64,000 nucleotides of DNA from an uncultured Pelagibacteraceae bacterium (GTDB lineage Bacteria > Pseudomonadota > Alphaproteobacteria > Pelagibacterales > Pelagibacteraceae), in NCBI GenBank assembly GCA_902634305.1, contig CACPJJ010000004.1, positions 1-64,000 on the forward strand. The letters run 5' to 3'. The number at the start of each line of letters is the position of its first letter. Within the stretch, counting starts at the first letter, position 1. This document shows, piece after piece, positions 62,932 through 64,000 of this stretch. The position numbers and the translations under genes were made by a program. The notes under the pieces were generated by a model. It saw nothing but the letters and a program-made list of their open reading frames with translations. It searched no databases and was not told the origin of the DNA.

Positions 62932-64000
62932 ATGAGTTCATTAGTTAAAAATTATAATAGAAGAAAAATCGCTTTTAAGAAAGGAAGAGGAAGCTTTCTC
63001 TATTCTACTAATGGGAAAAAATACTTAGATTTTGTTCAAGGTATTGCTGTTAACTCCTTAGGACATTCCAATCCTTATCTGACTAGAGCAATAAATGAAC
63101 AATCAAAAAAAGTATGGCATGTATCAAATGCATTTATAATTCCTGAAGGAGAGAGACTCGCCAAAAGACTTTCTCAAAAAACTTTTGCTGATTATGTTAT
63201 TTTTCAAAACTCTGGTGCAGAGGCAACAGAAGCTGCAATTAAAGTTGCAAGAAGATATTTTTATTCAAAAGGAAAACCAAATAAAAATAGAATTTTATGT
63301 ATAAAAAATTCATTTCATGGCAGAACTATTGCGGCAATTTTTGCCAGTGGTTCAAAAAAAATGACAGAAGGATTTGGACCTAAAGTTGGATACGGATTTG
63401 ATCATTTTGATTTTGGAAATCACAAATCTTTAAAAAAAGCTATTACTAATAAAACAGCTGCAATTATGATTGAACCTGTAATGGGAGAAGGTGGAATTAA
63501 AGCAATACCAGATTGGTGTTTAAGAGAATTAAGACATATTTGTAATAAAAAAAAAATTCTTTTAATATTAGATGAAGTTCAATGTGGGGTTGGAAGAAGT
63601 GGAAACTTTTTTGCTTTTGAAAGTTCGAAAGTTAAACCCGATATAGTACCTATTGCCAAAGGTATTGGTGGTGGATTCCCAATAGGTGCAGTATTGATGA
63701 CAAAAAAAGTAGCACACGCAATGGTTCCTGGGACTCATGGTTCTACGTTTGGTGGCAATCCATTAGCAATGAGTGTAGGGAATGCAGTTTTGGATCAAAT
63801 TTTTAAAAAAGGATTTCTTAAAAATGTAAAAAAAATATCAAAATATTTTTTTAACGAATTAAATAACCTTAAAAATGATTATCCCAAATTAATTAAAGAA
63901 GTGAGAGGAGTAGGTTTATTAATAGGTTTACAACTTTTTAATGATCAAAAAAAATTTATACAAAAATTAGAGAATAACAAGCTTCTTACAATCAGAGCCG
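62932..64000 (+). CDS. argD: Acetylornithine aminotransferase, 3' truncated
   Basis: ATG at 62932; the frame stays open to the window edge for 356 codons. It shows LDFVQGIAVNSLGHSNPYL, ENSGAEA-like QNSGAEATEAAIKVARRYF, FHGRTIAA, IEPVMGEGG, LDEVQCGVGRSG and the PLP lysine in IAKGIGGGFPIG. It interconverts N-acetylornithine and N-acetylglutamate semialdehyde; in many bacteria it also handles succinyl-DAP. With argB in the window this supports arginine prototrophy. The end lies outside. Confidence 0.93.
   Translation, partial: MSSLVKNYNRRKIAFKKGRGSFLYSTNGKKYLDFVQGIAVNSLGHSNPYLTRAINEQSKKVWHVSNAFIIPEGERLAKRLSQKTFADYVIFQNSGAEATEAAIKVARRYFYSKGKPNKNRILCIKNSFHGRTIAAIFASGSKKMTEGFGPKVGYGFDHFDFGNHKSLKKAITNKTAAIMIEPVMGEGGIKAIPDWCLRELRHICNKKKILLILDEVQCGVGRSGNFFAFESSKVKPDIVPIAKGIGGGFPIGAVLMTKKVAHAMVPGTHGSTFGGNPLAMSVGNAVLDQIFKKGFLKNVKKISKYFFNELNNLKNDYPKLIKEVRGVGLLIGLQLFNDQKKFIQKLENNKLLTIRA

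Overview
The window looks like a chromosome segment of a streamlined, very AT-rich marine alphaproteobacterium of the SAR11/Pelagibacterales type or a similar lineage. Spacers are tiny, stop/start codons overlap often, and the gene content is typically alphaproteobacterial: GcrA, a RegB-type kinase, bolA-dnaJ-cobS-cobT, murA-DUF2948-hisD-infA, HisZ with short-form HisG, and trpF-trpB-trpA-accD-folC. No rRNA, CRISPR array, insertion sequence or integrase was seen. The exact lineage cannot be fixed from this text alone.

Layout. 1-1743: tail of a surface-glycan region (DUF4422 and GT61 glycosyltransferases). 1825-5162: gyrB and a RegB-like kinase. 5159-8731: CobT, CobS, a J-domain protein and, divergently, BolA. 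8720-10325: aroB, aroK. 10381-14510: a small membrane protein, a large exported protein, def, fmt, truA. 14500-21843 (minus strand): SET-domain protein, histone-deacetylase-like amidohydrolase, dapE, dapD, a HAD phosphatase, argB, yidC, yidD, rnpA, rpmH. 21928-25530: a VTT/DedA-like protein and a small glycan cluster. 25670-29799: small proteins, dcd, murA, DUF2948, hisD, infA. 29804-33888: tRNA-Phe, cspA with a structured leader, tRNA-His, hisS, hisZ, hisG.

33891-47592 is an accessory block of about 13.7 kb between core genes. Its left part holds short proteins: WGR, BRCT, an exported protein, a DnaJ-type zinc-knuckle protein and unknowns. Its right part is a tight nine-gene plus-strand run behind a long inverted repeat: an RHH-like protein, a GHKL-like ATPase fused to an HExxH metallopeptidase motif, an ARPP-1/DUF6569 protein, an unknown, an RmuC-like protein, a short helical protein, a Cas4/RecB-like nuclease, an exonuclease I homologue and a 1119-residue RecB-nuclease/RNase H-like/SF1-helicase protein. 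I consider this the best candidate for an undescribed DNA-processing or defence system.

47655-64000 returns to core genes: trxA, folC, accD, trpA, trpB, trpF, pyrF, ihfB, rpsA, cmk, aroA, lptB, lptC, kdsD, an RNase D-like gene, an NDUFA9-like protein, gcrA, an ABC-2 permease and the start of argD. Several core enzymes carry unusual substitutions in signature motifs (Cmk, TrpA, TrpB, TrpF, AccD, RegB, TruA), and the tRNA-His has a non-canonical core.
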